Both the position numbers and the translations under genes were made by a program. From Ruegeria atlantica (lineage in GTDB: Bacteria; Pseudomonadota; Alphaproteobacteria; Rhodobacterales; Rhodobacteraceae), in the NCBI RefSeq assembly GCF_001458195.1, contig NZ_CYPU01000006.1, positions 81,261 through 145,260 of the forward strand: a stretch of DNA of 64,000 bases, given 5' to 3'. Below the pieces are notes generated by a model that saw only the letters and a list, made by a program, of their open reading frames with translations, had not been told where the DNA came from and did not search any database. Of this stretch, positions 36,621 through 46,820 are shown in pieces (position 1 is the stretch's first letter; each line of letters begins with the position of its first letter).

Positions 36621-36652
36621 AATCCGACCCCGAATTTGGGGTCGGATTTCGT
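36621..36652. terminator. Intrinsic terminator near the thrS 3' end
   Basis: A perfect 11-bp stem AATCCGACCCC/GGGGTCGGATT with a 6-nt loop. It lies 23 bp past the thrS stop (minus strand), with AT-rich sequence on both sides. Confidence 0.75.
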
Positions 36653-36670
36653 GCGAATTATCGCCGAATG

Positions 36671-38629
36671 TTACAGAAGGTCGGGCGGGGTAGCCGCCAA
36701 AGACAACTCTTTTGTTACAGCTTCAAGCGATTGAACCTGTGTCTGTTTTTCGCCAAGGCGGCGCACACTTACGGTACGCTCGTCAACTTCGCGGTGACCG
36801 ACGGCGAGAATGATCGGCACCTTGCCGACCGAGTGCTCACGGACCTTGTAGTTGATCTTTTCGTTGCGAATATCCGCCTCGGCCCGCACGCCTGCGGCCT
36901 TGAGCGTTTCGACAACTTCCAAAACATAGTCATCCGCCTCGGACGTGATCGAGGCGACCACCACCTGACGCGGGGCCAACCAGAACGGAAGCTTGCCAGC
37001 GTGCTCTTCGATCAGGATACCGATGAAGCGTTCGAACGAGCCCAATGTCGCACGGTGCAGCATGAACGGACGATGCTTGGCACCATCGGCTCCGATAAAG
37101 TTGGCATCCAGACGTTCGGGCAAGTTAGGGTCAACCTGCAAGGTGCCGCACTGCCATGTCCGGCCGATCGCGTCGGTCAAGGTGAATTCCAGTTTGGGGC
37201 CGTAGAACGCGCCTTCGCCTTCCAGAACCTCATAGTCATAGCCCGCTGCCCTACAGGCATCACCCAGCGCCTTTTCGACCAGATCCCAGCTTTCATCCGA
37301 CCCGATCCGCTTTTCCGGGCGGGTCGACAGTTTGATGGTCCAGTCATGAAACCCGAGGTCAGCATAGACCTTGGACAGGAACGCAATGAACTTGGCGGTC
37401 TCAGATTCGATCTGTTCCTCAGCGCAGAAAATATGGCCGTCATCCTGCGTAAAGCCACGGACCCGCATAATCCCATGCAAAGCGCCCGAGGGTTCGTACC
37501 GCGCGCAAGATCCGAACTCGGCCATGCGCAGAGGCAGATCGCGATAAGACTTCAAACCCTGATTGAAAACCTGCACGTGACACGGGCAGTTCATCGGCTT
37601 CAGCGCATTGATCGCCTTTTCGCGGGCGTGTTCTTCGTCGACTTCGACGATGAACATGTTCTCTTGATACTTGTCCCAGTGGCCAGACGCTTCCCACAGC
37701 TTGCGGTCCACGACCTGCGGCGTGTTCACTTCGACATAGCCGTCTCGTTCCTGCATCCGGCGCATATAGTCCTGCAGGGTGGTGTAGATTTTCCAGCCGT
37801 TCGGATGCCAGAAGATCTGGCCCGGCGCTTCTTCCTGCATGTGGAACAGGTTCATCTCGCGCCCCAGCTTGCGGTGATCACGCTTGGCAGCCTCTTCCAG
37901 CATATGCAGGTGCGCTTTCAGCTTTTCCTTGCCGGTGAAGGCCACGCCATAAATGCGCTGCAGCATCGCGCGGTCGCTGTCGCCACGCCAATAGGCGCCA
38001 GCAATGCTCATCAGCTTGAAGGCGTCGCCCGGCAACTGGCCGGTATGCTGCAAATGCGGGCCACGGCAGAGGTCCTGCCAGTGGCCGTGCCAGTACATGC
38101 GAAGCGGTTCGTCACCCGGAATGGCTTCGATCAGCTCGACCTTATAAGGCTCGTTATTGGCCTTGTAGAATTCGATTGCGCGCTGACGGTCCCAAATTTC
38201 GGTGGTCACGGGATCGCGCTTGTTGATGATCTCTTTCATCTTTTTCTCGATGAGGCCGAGATCTTCGGGCGTGAACGGTTCTGCCCGGTCGAAATCATAG
38301 TACCAGCCGTTGTCAATCACGGGGCCGATGGTGACCTTGGTTGCAGGCCAGATTTCCTGCACCGCGCGCGCCATCACGTGCGCGAGATCATGACGGATCA
38401 GCTCGTTGGCCTGTTCCTCATCTTTCATGGTGTGGAGGGCGATCTGCGCGTCAGATTCGATGGGCCACTGCAGGTCCCAGTGCTGGCCGTTCACGGTGGC
38501 CGAGATGGCCTTTTTGGCCAGTGAGGTCGAGATGTCGGCAGCCACCTGCGCGGGCGTCACGCCTGCGTCGAAGGATCGGGAATTGCCATCGGGAAAAGTA
38601 AGGGAGACTGACTGTGAGTCCAGGGCCAT
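36671..38629 (-). CDS. thrS: Threonyl-tRNA synthetase
   Basis: 652 residues. N-terminal TGS domain (residues 1-65), editing domain with [12 protein letters not shown] and later zinc-like HxxxH/C-H elements, class II catalytic core with [10 protein letters not shown] (zinc cysteine), [17 protein letters not shown] (motif 2) and [18 protein letters not shown] (motif 3), then an anticodon-binding domain. ATG 38629 with GAGGAG upstream is chosen; the ATG at 38659 adds ten residues. Confidence 0.97.
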   Translation of the reverse strand: MALDSQSVSLTFPDGNSRSFDAGVTPAQVAADISTSLAKKAISATVNGQHWDLQWPIESDAQIALHTMKDEEQANELIRHDLAHVMARAVQEIWPATKVTIGPVIDNGWYYDFDRAEPFTPEDLGLIEKKMKEIINKRDPVTTEIWDRQRAIEFYKANNEPYKVELIEAIPGDEPLRMYWHGHWQDLCRGPHLQHTGQLPGDAFKLMSIAGAYWRGDSDRAMLQRIYGVAFTGKEKLKAHLHMLEEAAKRDHRKLGREMNLFHMQEEAPGQIFWHPNGWKIYTTLQDYMRRMQERDGYVEVNTPQVVDRKLWEASGHWDKYQENMFIVEVDEEHAREKAINALKPMNCPCHVQVFNQGLKSYRDLPLRMAEFGSCARYEPSGALHGIMRVRGFTQDDGHIFCAEEQIESETAKFIAFLSKVYADLGFHDWTIKLSTRPEKRIGSDESWDLVEKALGDACRAAGYDYEVLEGEGAFYGPKLEFTLTDAIGRTWQCGTLQVDPNLPERLDANFIGADGAKHRPFMLHRATLGSFERFIGILIEEHAGKLPFWLAPRQVVVASITSEADDYVLEVVETLKAAGVRAEADIRNEKINYKVREHSVGKVPIILAVGHREVDERTVSVRRLGEKQTQVQSLEAVTKELSLAATPPDLL

Positions 38630-38824
38630 ATCGGCTCTCCTCGTCGGTTTGGCGCCCACTGAACGCCCGGTTGCGGGTTATGTGTGTTTGATCCATTTGG
38701 CAGTTGCAGCATGACCTGTCAAGCACCCAACCGCGCTGTGGCTGACGCGGCGGGAGGTTCGAAATCGGGAATTGCAGCCACCGGGCAGCCGTGCATGATG
38801 AACCCCAAAAGGAAAGAGGGCGAC

Positions 38825-39574
38825 ATGGCAGTGACGGATTTTCTGGACACGGCGCAAGGGCGGCGGCTGGCTTATCACAAAAGCGATGGGGCAGGGCCGA
38901 CGGTTGTATTTTTGGGCGGGCTGAAGTCTGACATGGAGGGCACCAAGGCAGTGCATCTTGAAGCTTGGGCCAAGGCGCGCGGTCAGGCATTCCTGCGGTT
39001 CGATTACTCGGGCCATGGCGAGAGCTCGGGCAATTTTGAGGACGGATGCATCGGCGACTGGCACGAGGATGCGTTGGCCGCGGTGACTGCGCTAACCGAT
39101 GGGCCGCTGATCGTGGTCGGGTCGTCGATGGGTGGCTGGCAAGCGCTTTTGCTGGCGAAGGCAATGCCGGATCGGATTGCAGGGATGGTTACCATCGCTG
39201 CCGCGCCTGATTTCACTGAAGACGGTTATTGGGCGTCGTTTTCAGACGCGCAGAAACAAGCGCTTGAGACGGTCGGGCATGTCGAATTACCGTCGGACTA
39301 TATGGAGCCCTATATCATCACGAAGCGCATGATTGAGGACGGAAGACAGCAGTTGGTTCTGCGGGATGCAATTAATCTTCAGTTTCCGGTGCGTTTTCTG
39401 CAAGGAACCGCGGATACTGCTGTTTCCACCGCAACCGCTGTGCGCCTTGTAGAACATGCCACCGGTCCAGATTTGCGCCTGCTCTTGGTCAAGGATGCTG
39501 ACCACAGATTCTCGGACGGGCCGTGCCTGGAAATCATCGAAAACGCTGTGCTTGAAGTGATGGGCGCGCAATGA
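38825..39574 (+). CDS. Alpha/beta-hydrolase (ABHD10-like)
   Basis: 249 residues. VVFLGGLKSDMEG, DYSGHGESSG, nucleophile VGSSMGGWQALL, and DADHRFSD as the catalytic histidine. The plan is that of ABHD10-type thioesterases/carboxylesterases. First of a five-gene run whose stops and starts overlap (next gene ATGA). Confidence 0.85.
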   Translation: MAVTDFLDTAQGRRLAYHKSDGAGPTVVFLGGLKSDMEGTKAVHLEAWAKARGQAFLRFDYSGHGESSGNFEDGCIGDWHEDALAAVTALTDGPLIVVGSSMGGWQALLLAKAMPDRIAGMVTIAAAPDFTEDGYWASFSDAQKQALETVGHVELPSDYMEPYIITKRMIEDGRQQLVLRDAINLQFPVRFLQGTADTAVSTATAVRLVEHATGPDLRLLLVKDADHRFSDGPCLEIIENAVLEVMGAQ

Positions 39575-40566
39575 TCCGGGGCTTGGGCAAAGCCATCGGC
39601 CGTGTTCTTCTTGTGCTGCTTGCGGCTGGTGCCCTGATTTATTGGTTCGGTCCGCGCGAAGAGGTGAACCTGAACCCGACATTTGAACCGCGCAAGTTTG
39701 GCGAAGGAGTGCAGGTCTATTTCGAAAGCGTCGAGTCCGCTTTCAATGACATCACTCCTGGTGTCGAGAAACGGGTTGTCTGGCAAGACGGGTTCAAGGA
39801 ACAGCGCACCCCGGTTTCCATATTGTATTTGCATGGGTTTTCCGCCTCGTCCGAGGAAATTCGTCCAGTGCCGGATATGGTCGCCGAAGCGCTGGGGGCC
39901 AATCTGGTCTACACCCGCTTGCAAGGTCACGGGCGTAGTGGGGAGGCAATGGCCGAAGGCACTGCCTCGGGCTGGATACAGGATATGGCCGAAGGGTTGG
40001 CCGCCGCCCGTGCGGTGGGCGAACAGGTCGTCGTGATTTCAACCTCCACCGGCGGAACGCTGGCTGCGGCGGCGTCATTGGACGATGCGCTGATAGAGAA
40101 TGTAGCCGGTTTGGTCTTTGTCTCTCCGAACTTTGGTGTGAACACGCCCGGTGCTTGGATACCGGGCCTTCCATGGGCGCGAAGCTGGTTGCCATTGATC
40201 ATGGGGGAAGAACGGGACGTCTCGGGGCCGGATCCCGAGAAGAACAAGTACTGGTCGTCGGTTTATCCGTGGGAGGCAGTTGTGCCTATGACCGCCTTGG
40301 TTGAAACTGTTTATGCCATGGACTTCTCGCAGGCGCGTGTCCCGGCGCTGTTCTGGTTCTCGGACGATGATCAGGTTGTGCGCCCGGACTTGACCCACAA
40401 GGTGGCCGAAGCTTGGGGCGGACCTGCTAGTGTTCAGACGGTTACGATGGGGCCGGGGGATGACCCATCATCCCATGTCATTGCCGGACATTTGATGTCT
40501 CCGGGACAGACTGATGCTGCGGTCGCTGGTATTTTGGCATGGTTGAAAGAGCAGGGGATCGAATGA
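39571..40566 (+). CDS. Membrane-anchored alpha/beta-hydrolase (lysophospholipase-like)
   Basis: 331 residues. One N-terminal hydrophobic segment (VLLVLLAAGALIYWF) suggests a membrane anchor with the enzyme outside the cytoplasm. LYLHGFSASSEE oxyanion region, nucleophile ISTSTGGTLAA, acid SDDDQVVRPD and a His in SSHVIAGH. Esterase or lipase; substrate unknown. Confidence 0.8.
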   Translation: MIRGLGKAIGRVLLVLLAAGALIYWFGPREEVNLNPTFEPRKFGEGVQVYFESVESAFNDITPGVEKRVVWQDGFKEQRTPVSILYLHGFSASSEEIRPVPDMVAEALGANLVYTRLQGHGRSGEAMAEGTASGWIQDMAEGLAAARAVGEQVVVISTSTGGTLAAAASLDDALIENVAGLVFVSPNFGVNTPGAWIPGLPWARSWLPLIMGEERDVSGPDPEKNKYWSSVYPWEAVVPMTALVETVYAMDFSQARVPALFWFSDDDQVVRPDLTHKVAEAWGGPASVQTVTMGPGDDPSSHVIAGHLMSPGQTDAAVAGILAWLKEQGIE

Positions 40567-40994
40567 TGGAACAGCGCGTCAGCTTGATAACGGTCGGAGT
40601 GGAAGACCCGGAAGCCGCAGCCGTGTTCTATGAAAAGATTGGGTGGAAACGTGTCGACAGCCCGGACGGTGTGATTGCCTTTGATCTGATCGGGCAGACG
40701 CTGGGGCTGTATCCTCTGCCGGCACTGGCCGATGGGATTGGTGTTGACGTGGGCACCTTGGGCCATGGGGCGCTGACGCTTAGCTGTAACTGCCGGTCAA
40801 AGGAAGATGTCGCGCTGGTATTAAGCAAGGTTCAAGCCGCTGGTGCCGAGGTTCTTAAACCGGCCTCGGATGTGTTCTGGGGCGGGCATCACGGTTATTT
40901 CCGCGCACCCGAAGGCACGATCTGGGAGGTCGCTTTCAACCCGTTCTCACCTCTGGCCCCTGATGGGGCGTTTCGTTGGAACGGGTACGGGTGA
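40563..40994 (+). CDS. VOC-family (glyoxalase/bleomycin-resistance-like) protein
   Basis: 143 residues with two VOC modules (residues 4-60 and 72-130). ISLIT-type start SLITVGVEDPEAAAVFYEKI and FRAPEGTIWEVAFNPF at the end. Metal-site residues are incomplete compared with glyoxalase I, so enzyme activity is uncertain. Overlaps both neighbours. Confidence 0.8.
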   Translation: MMEQRVSLITVGVEDPEAAAVFYEKIGWKRVDSPDGVIAFDLIGQTLGLYPLPALADGIGVDVGTLGHGALTLSCNCRSKEDVALVLSKVQAAGAEVLKPASDVFWGGHHGYFRAPEGTIWEVAFNPFSPLAPDGAFRWNGYG

Positions 40995-41626
40995 TGCGTA
41001 AGCCGGGTAGCATGTGGAGCCTTGAAAACCTTGGCCGCGTACGCTTGTCCAAGCACTTTTTCATGCGGGATTTTCTTTATTCTGAGATCGGAAATTTCCA
41101 TGAAAAACAAAATCTTCCCGACAATCCAGATCTTGCCATCGAAACAGGCGGCGCCTTTTGCCAGACGTTGCTTGACCCGTTAGAAGAGACGTTCGGACGC
41201 GTAGCAGTCCGGTCCGGTTACCGATCGCCGTCGTTGAATCAATATGGCAATGAAAACCGGCTGAACTGCGCCCGAAACGATAATCCACTGGAGTGCCATA
41301 TCTGGGATTGGGGCACCGGCGATGATCGGATTGCCGGGGCGTCGATTGTCATTCCGTGGTTCGCGGATCGTTACACGGAAGGCCGGGATTGGCGCGATCT
41401 GGCGTGGTGGATGCACGATCATCTGGAATATTCCGAGATTTGGTTTTTCCCAAAACTCTGTGCTTTCAATCTGGTGTGGCGGCCAATTCCCCTAAGGCGT
41501 ATCGACAGCTACATCGCCCCGCGCGGGAGCCTGTTGCGTGCGGGCGAAAATCCGGGCGAAGACCTGAAGACTCGTCAAAAGCGCTATGCGGATTTTCCCA
41601 CGTTTCGCGGTATTGCCTATCCGTGA
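40994..41626 (+). CDS. Hypothetical protein, possible M15-like peptidase
   Basis: 210 residues. VRSGYRSPSLNQYGN recalls the substrate-binding arginine of M15 D-Ala-D-Ala peptidases, and HIWDWG with SEIWFFPKLCAFNLVW could supply metal residues, but the usual HxxGxAxD is not intact. No signal peptide. ATG 40994 overlaps the upstream stop (TGATG). Confidence 0.5.
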   Translation: MRKPGSMWSLENLGRVRLSKHFFMRDFLYSEIGNFHEKQNLPDNPDLAIETGGAFCQTLLDPLEETFGRVAVRSGYRSPSLNQYGNENRLNCARNDNPLECHIWDWGTGDDRIAGASIVIPWFADRYTEGRDWRDLAWWMHDHLEYSEIWFFPKLCAFNLVWRPIPLRRIDSYIAPRGSLLRAGENPGEDLKTRQKRYADFPTFRGIAYP

Positions 41627-41710
41627 AGTTTAACTTGTTCAGGCCGAAAAAACCTCTCATCCTGTTAAAAAACAAAGCCACTCAAGAAGCTGAGACGAAG
41701 GAGGCCGCGA

Positions 41711-42427
41711 TTGATCGAGCCGCTGGTTCTATTGCCCGGATTGATGTGCGATTCTAGGGTATTCGCCCCTCAGATCGCGCACTTTTCCCGTCAGCGTGCG
41801 GTCACGGTTGCGCCGGTTTCGCTGGGCGAGCGGATTGAAGAGATCGCCTCGGGCCTTTTGGATCAACTGCCACACCGCTTTGCGCTTTCGGGGTTTAGTA
41901 TGGGTGGTGTGGTGGCTCTTGAACTTATTCGTCGCGCACCCGATCGGATTTCGCGCCTGTGCCTTATGGCCACCGATGCGCAGTCCGACACGCCGCAGAT
42001 CGCGGCGACACGAGAAGAGTATATGGTTGGTGCCAAGGCCGGGCGGCTTGAAGAGGTTATGCGAAAGATCCTTGGGTCAGATACGTTGGCCCCTGGGCCA
42101 AGGCGCGTTCCCATTCTGAGTGACGTGACTGCCATGGCATTGGATCAGGGGGCAGATGTGTTCGAACGCCAGATGCGCGCTTTGCAGCGGCGTCCGGATC
42201 AGCAAGGTGCGCTGCGAATGATCAAGGTTCCCACGCTGGTCTTGTGTGGGGCGCATGACCTGCTGACACCAGTAAGAAAGCACGCCTTTATGGCAGATCT
42301 GATCCCAAATTCGGAACTCAATGTGGTTGAGGATGCGGGGCATTTGCCAACGCTCGAAGCGCCTCAGGTCGTCAATGAAGCGCTTGAGAACTGGTTAAAT
42401 ATGCCTGCGCGAACCACCTACGGGTAA
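41711..42427 (+). CDS. Alpha/beta-hydrolase
   Basis: 238 residues. LVLLPGLMCDSRVF, nucleophile LSGFSMGGVVALEL, acid CGAHDLLTPVRK and catalytic histidine EDAGHLPTLEAP are all present. TTG start with AAGGAGG 8 nt upstream. Overlaps the convergent DUF6151 gene by 10 bp. Confidence 0.85.
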   Translation: MIEPLVLLPGLMCDSRVFAPQIAHFSRQRAVTVAPVSLGERIEEIASGLLDQLPHRFALSGFSMGGVVALELIRRAPDRISRLCLMATDAQSDTPQIAATREEYMVGAKAGRLEEVMRKILGSDTLAPGPRRVPILSDVTAMALDQGADVFERQMRALQRRPDQQGALRMIKVPTLVLCGAHDLLTPVRKHAFMADLIPNSELNVVEDAGHLPTLEAPQVVNEALENWLNMPARTTYG

Positions 42428-43002
42428 AGGGCTGCGCGTTCGGATTTGCTGAGGATCACAGGCTCGGCAACCGGGTCGAAAGTGCCTGGGTCGAAAAAGG
42501 GTGTGTTCTTCCAACTGCCTGACATCCGCGATTTCGCGACGCGGGTCACCAGCCCGTATACGGCCGACCCAATCTTTTCATGGGTCTGTTTGCCGTGGCC
42601 TGTGGGAATAAACCCGCGCGTGGTGATCGGCCCCAACCCACTTGGGTCGGGGATACGTTTGACGATAAAACCTGCGAATGGGAACTTCGGCGTTGTTGGT
42701 GTGGTCGCCAGTGGCGCATTGCAGCAACTGGCATACCAGCGCATCATCCCTTTGGGGCTCAGTTGCATCAGCGCGAGATGCTCGACACCGCCGTCGAAAA
42801 GGATCTCTTCCGGAAGCATCTGCAGGATTTCAACAGGACCGGGGGCAGGATCGGGTTGCCCAAAATACAACTGAGCCGCGCGGCAATCGTGACAGTAGCA
42901 CACGACATGTGTGCCGCGTTTCACGCCTGCGGCGCTGATCCGTCCATGTAGGGAACCGCAAGAGCAGGAAAATGGGGTGTCTTTCGCCACTTTCCTGCTC
43001 AT
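42418..43002 (-). CDS. DUF6151/GFA-like zinc protein
   Basis: 194 residues with cysteine motifs CSCGSLHGRI, VVCYCHDCRAAQ and YASCCNAPLATT, an arrangement like glutathione-dependent formaldehyde-activating (GFA) proteins that bind zinc. I recall such proteins as DUF6151. Function unknown; a metal-binding or carbon-sulfur lyase-like role is possible. Lies 5 bp upstream of phaZ's stop in the same direction as phaZ. Confidence 0.75.
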   Translation of the reverse strand: MSRKVAKDTPFSCSCGSLHGRISAAGVKRGTHVVCYCHDCRAAQLYFGQPDPAPGPVEILQMLPEEILFDGGVEHLALMQLSPKGMMRWYASCCNAPLATTPTTPKFPFAGFIVKRIPDPSGLGPITTRGFIPTGHGKQTHEKIGSAVYGLVTRVAKSRMSGSWKNTPFFDPGTFDPVAEPVILSKSERAALYP

Positions 43003-43007
43003 GATTT

Positions 43008-44279
43008 TTAAGCCACTTTGTTTTTGTTTGCGGCGCGACGCTTTGGTTTGCGCGTATTTGCATTCATGAAGTCAATCACAAGCGGTCGGATGTTATCCCG
43101 CCAGCTGCGGCCTGCAAAAATGCCATAGTGACCCGCGCCGGGTTCGACGTGGCTTGCCTTTTTTGCATCCGGCAAACCGGTGCAGAGTTCAAGCGCGGCA
43201 ATACACTGGCCGGGCGCCGAGATATCATCATTTGCGCCTTCAACCGTTTTGACCGCAACATCGGTGATTTTGCCGATATCGACCTTGTGACCTGCGACAA
43301 CGAACTCATTGCGGGCGATCTCGCGGTCTTTGAACACGCGCTCGACCGTGGAAAGGTAAAACTCGGCGGGCATGTCCATGACCGCCAGGTATTCATCGTA
43401 AAAGCGGTTATGCGCATCGTGATCGGACGCTTCGCCTCGCATCACGCGCTGGATCTGATCGGTGAACGCTTTGGAGTGGCGATCCCCGTTCATCGACATG
43501 AAGGACGCCAATTGCAGCAAGCCTGGGTATACCATGCGGCCGACGCCTTTGTATTTGAAGCCGACGCGCTGGATCATTGTTTCTTCCAGCTGTCCCATGG
43601 TCACACGACGGCCGAAATCGGTCACGTCGGTCGGGGTTGCATCAGGGTCAACCGGACCACCGATCAGGGTCAATGTGTTGGGCTGGGCCTTGGGCTCCAC
43701 CTCGGCCAGATAAGCGGTTGCGGCAAGCGTCAGAGGGGCGGGCTGGCAAACGGCAACAACATGAGTGTCCGGGCCCAGCTCTTTCATAAAATCGACAAGA
43801 TACAGCGTGTAGTCCTCGACATCGAACTTGCCTTCGGAAACAGGGATATCACGCGCATTATGCCAATCGGTTACGTAAACCTCACAATTGACCAGCAGAC
43901 TTTTGACCGTGGAACGCAACAAAGTCGCGTAGTGGCCAGACATTGGCGCCACCAGCAGCACCTTGCGGGGTTGTTCTTCGCGTCCATTGACGCGAATATG
44001 GATCAGGTCGCCAAATGGGCGCTCCATTACGGGAACAATATCAACAAGGTGGTCTTTGCCATCCTCACACGTGAACGTTCGAATACCCCAGTCCGGCTTT
44101 GCGATCATGCGCTGAAACGTGCGTTCGGTCACCTCGCCCCATGCAGCCATCATGCTGAACGCAGGATTGGGTATCATGGAAAACAGTGGGTAAGACGCCA
44201 TAGCACTGGCCGTTGCCCCCATCCATTGGTTCGTGTTGCGCATGGTTTCCATAAGGTCGTAGGTCATCATGTAGCGCAT
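43008..44279 (-). CDS. phaZ: Intracellular polyhydroxyalkanoate depolymerase
   Basis: 423 residues. It resembles the PhaZ1 family in which the nucleophile is cysteine: VVAVCQPAPLTLAA near residue 155. The C-terminal GAGHYGIFAGRSWRDNI holds the catalytic His. Breaks down PHB granules. ATG 44279 with AGGAGG 8 nt upstream is chosen over the longer start at 44360. Divergent from phaC. Confidence 0.92.
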   Translation of the reverse strand: MRYMMTYDLMETMRNTNQWMGATASAMASYPLFSMIPNPAFSMMAAWGEVTERTFQRMIAKPDWGIRTFTCEDGKDHLVDIVPVMERPFGDLIHIRVNGREEQPRKVLLVAPMSGHYATLLRSTVKSLLVNCEVYVTDWHNARDIPVSEGKFDVEDYTLYLVDFMKELGPDTHVVAVCQPAPLTLAATAYLAEVEPKAQPNTLTLIGGPVDPDATPTDVTDFGRRVTMGQLEETMIQRVGFKYKGVGRMVYPGLLQLASFMSMNGDRHSKAFTDQIQRVMRGEASDHDAHNRFYDEYLAVMDMPAEFYLSTVERVFKDREIARNEFVVAGHKVDIGKITDVAVKTVEGANDDISAPGQCIAALELCTGLPDAKKASHVEPGAGHYGIFAGRSWRDNIRPLVIDFMNANTRKPKRRAANKNKVA

Positions 44280-44354
44280 ATAGGGGGCCTCCTGGCTGCC
44301 GGTGTGAGTGTCGGACCATTCGTCGCTTTGCTCCCCAAGCCCACGACGATTATT

Positions 44355-44365
44355 CTGCACAGCAG
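44355..44365. promoter_or_regulatory. PhaR-type operator between phaZ and phaC
   Basis: CTGCACAGCAG is exactly CTGC-N3-GCAG, the TGC-rich site described for PhaR in related alphaproteobacteria (recalled for Paracoccus). It lies 25 bp before the phaC ATG. Confidence 0.6.
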
Positions 44366-44389
44366 CGAGGTTAAGGGGGAATTGTTAAA

Positions 44390-46192
44390 ATGACAACAAG
44401 TGAACACCAGACACCGGAGCTATCCCCGGAACACCTTGAGAGGCTTAAAGAAAATATGGACAAGGTGGAGGAGCTTTCGAAGCGGCTTGTTGATGCGATG
44501 TCGGGAAAGAAGGGTCATAACCCTGCTTTGGACGGTCCGAATCAAGAGCTTTATGCAAAGGCAGCATCGGCGTATTGGGCTGAAGCGATGCAAAATCCAG
44601 CTCGGCTTATGGAGCAGCAGATCGAGTTCTGGGGCCAGTCTGTTATGAACTTTGCCGAGGCGCAGCAGGCGCTGGTGGGCAGCGAGGCAGAAGAGGCCGC
44701 ATCGGGTCCTCGGGACAAGCGGTTTTCCAACCCCTTGTGGGATACCAATCCGTATTTCAAATTCATCCGTCAGCAGTATCAGACAAATGCCGATGCCATC
44801 GCGCAGGCGGTGGCTTCGGTCGAGGATCTGGATGTGCAGGACAAGCAGCGGCTGGCGTTCTTCTCGCAGCAGATCATCGACATGATGTCGCCGACGAACT
44901 TTCTGGCGACAAATCCCGATGCGCTGGAAAAAGCGGTCGAGACGGAAGGCCAGTCACTGATCCAGGGTCTGGAAAACCTGGTAGCCGATCTCGAGGCCAA
45001 TGACGGTGAGATGGTTGTGAAGCTGGCCGATGACAGCGCCTTTGAGGTCGGCGGCAATATCGCGACGACGCCCGGCGATGTGGTCTATCGCAACCGGTTG
45101 ATGGAGCTGATCCAGTACAAGCCTGCGACCGAGACGGTGCACGAAACGCCGCTGGTGCTGTTCCCGCCCTGGATCAACAAGTTCTACATTCTGGACCTCA
45201 AGGCGCAGAACAGCCTGATCAAATGGGTGACTGATCAGGGATATACCCTGTTCGTGGTCAGCTGGGTGAACGCCGATGAATCCCATGCCGATATCGGCAT
45301 GGAGGATTATATCCAGGACGGATTCCTGACCGCGATCAAGGAGGTCAAGGCGATTTGCAAGGTCAAGCAGGTCAACGCGGTCGGCTATTGCATCGCGGGC
45401 ACCACGCTGAGCCTGACGCTGTCGCTGCTCAAGCAGCGCGGCGACAAGTCGATCAAATCGGCCACGTTCTTCACGGCCCTGACCGACTTTGGCGATCAGG
45501 GAGAGTTCACGCCCTTCCTGCAGAACGACTTTGTGGATGGGATTGAGGATCAGATCTCGGAGGACGGGGTTCTGAAAGCGTGGATCATAGGGCGCACGAT
45601 GTCATTTCTGCGCTCCAAGGACCTGATCTATGGGCCTGCGATCCGCAGTTATATGATGGGTGAAACACCGCCCGCGTTTGATCTGCTGTTCTGGAACGGG
45701 GACGGGGCCAATCTGCCGGGCCGCATGGCGGTGCAGTACTTGCGCGGCCTGTGCCAGCGCAATGACTTTGTCACCGACGGGTTCGAGCTGCTGGGGCATA
45801 AGCTGCATGTGCGCGACGTGGACGTGCCCTTGATGGCGATCACCTGCGAGACCGATCACATCGCGGCGTGGAAGGCGTGTTATCGCGGGGTGCAGCAGAT
45901 GGGGTCGCGGTCGAAGACCTTCATCGTCTCGGAGTCGGGGCATATTGCGGGTATCGTGAACCCGCCCAGCAAAAAGAAATACGGTCACTACACAAACACC
46001 GACCTGAAGGCAGATCAGGAGACCTGGTTGAAAGAGGCCACGTATCACGAAGGCTCCTGGTGGCCCCGGTGGGAGGCCTGGCTGAAGAAGCGGTCAGGAA
46101 AACAGGTGCCCGCGCGTGCGACCGGCGATTCGGCCCATCCTGCCCTGGCCCCGGCGCCTGGGACCTATGTGCGGGTCAAGGCAAGTATTTGA
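44390..46192 (+). CDS. phaC: Class I polyhydroxyalkanoate synthase
   Basis: 600 residues, class I length. Catalytic cysteine in VGYCIAGTTLSL near residue 342, histidine in SESGHIAGIVNPPS, aspartate in CETDHIAAW. Polymerises 3-hydroxyacyl-CoA on granule surfaces. The last ~27 codons are repeated, diverged, at 58.84 kb. AAGGGGG precedes the ATG. Confidence 0.97.
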   Translation: MTTSEHQTPELSPEHLERLKENMDKVEELSKRLVDAMSGKKGHNPALDGPNQELYAKAASAYWAEAMQNPARLMEQQIEFWGQSVMNFAEAQQALVGSEAEEAASGPRDKRFSNPLWDTNPYFKFIRQQYQTNADAIAQAVASVEDLDVQDKQRLAFFSQQIIDMMSPTNFLATNPDALEKAVETEGQSLIQGLENLVADLEANDGEMVVKLADDSAFEVGGNIATTPGDVVYRNRLMELIQYKPATETVHETPLVLFPPWINKFYILDLKAQNSLIKWVTDQGYTLFVVSWVNADESHADIGMEDYIQDGFLTAIKEVKAICKVKQVNAVGYCIAGTTLSLTLSLLKQRGDKSIKSATFFTALTDFGDQGEFTPFLQNDFVDGIEDQISEDGVLKAWIIGRTMSFLRSKDLIYGPAIRSYMMGETPPAFDLLFWNGDGANLPGRMAVQYLRGLCQRNDFVTDGFELLGHKLHVRDVDVPLMAITCETDHIAAWKACYRGVQQMGSRSKTFIVSESGHIAGIVNPPSKKKYGHYTNTDLKADQETWLKEATYHEGSWWPRWEAWLKKRSGKQVPARATGDSAHPALAPAPGTYVRVKASI

Positions 46193-46214
46193 TTTCAATG
46201 CGCCTTGCAGAATT

Positions 46215-46261
46215 ATGCCGCAGCGCAGCAAGAAAAATCTTGCAATGCTGCATTGCGGCAT
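46215..46261. promoter_or_regulatory. PhaR-type operator upstream of phaP
   Basis: Nested inverted repeats: ATGCCGCA/TGCGGCAT outside and GCAAGA/TCTTGC inside, with many TGC/GCA steps. TGC-rich sites are bound by PhaR, which releases DNA when PHB is present. Position 64 bp before phaP fits a promoter operator. Confidence 0.6.
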
Positions 46262-46324
46262 CCATATTGTCCTCAAGCTGATGAAAACCGGGGTGGGCTC
46301 GGTTCGGCAAAAGGACTTAGGACA

Positions 46325-46771
46325 ATGGCAAAGACGCAAGACTTCACCGCGACCCTGAAAGACGTTATGGGCGCGTTCCCTGTTGACACCACCGCTCTGG
46401 AAGGTGCTTTCAAGTCGACCGCGACGCTGAACGAAAAGCTGTCGGGTGTTGCACTGGAAGCGGCTGAAAAGTCGGCTGAGATCTCGAGCAAATGGACTAA
46501 GGACACCCTGGCCAAGCTGACCGAGATGTCGAAAGCCAAGGCAGAGCCTGCAGACTACGCCAAAGCGGCCACAGACTTCGCCAGCGCATCGGCTGAAGTT
46601 GCAGCTGAAAACATGGCAGCCTTCGCAGAGATCGCGAAAAAAGTGCAGTCCGAAACCGTTGAGCTGCTGATGGCAGCCGGCAAAGACGTAGCCGAAGACA
46701 CAACCGCGGCCGTCAAAAAAGCCACCAACGACGTGACCGCAGCTGCCAAGAAAGCAACTGCTGCCAAGTAA
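46325..46771 (+). CDS. phaP: Phasin
   Basis: 148 residues, almost wholly helical and alanine/lysine-rich (phasin_2 type), ending in a KKATAAK tail like histone-like extensions. Phasins coat PHB granules. Flanked by a PhaR-type operator and a strong terminator. A second copy at 59054 differs by one residue (Ser versus Asn in SAEIS-KWTKD). Confidence 0.93.
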   Translation: MAKTQDFTATLKDVMGAFPVDTTALEGAFKSTATLNEKLSGVALEAAEKSAEISSKWTKDTLAKLTEMSKAKAEPADYAKAATDFASASAEVAAENMAAFAEIAKKVQSETVELLMAAGKDVAEDTTAAVKKATNDVTAAAKKATAAK

Positions 46772-46820
46772 GCAATCGCCGCGAGGCGCACCCACTCCTC
46801 CCAATCGGTGCTATCGCGCA

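Noticed and set aside
36614..38524. 636-codon + strand frame opposite thrS
   Set aside because: Antisense of a certain aminoacyl-tRNA synthetase; length is explained by GC-biased third positions.
43128..44393. 421-codon + strand frame opposite phaZ
   Set aside because: Shadow of phaZ; it would also overlap the phaC start.
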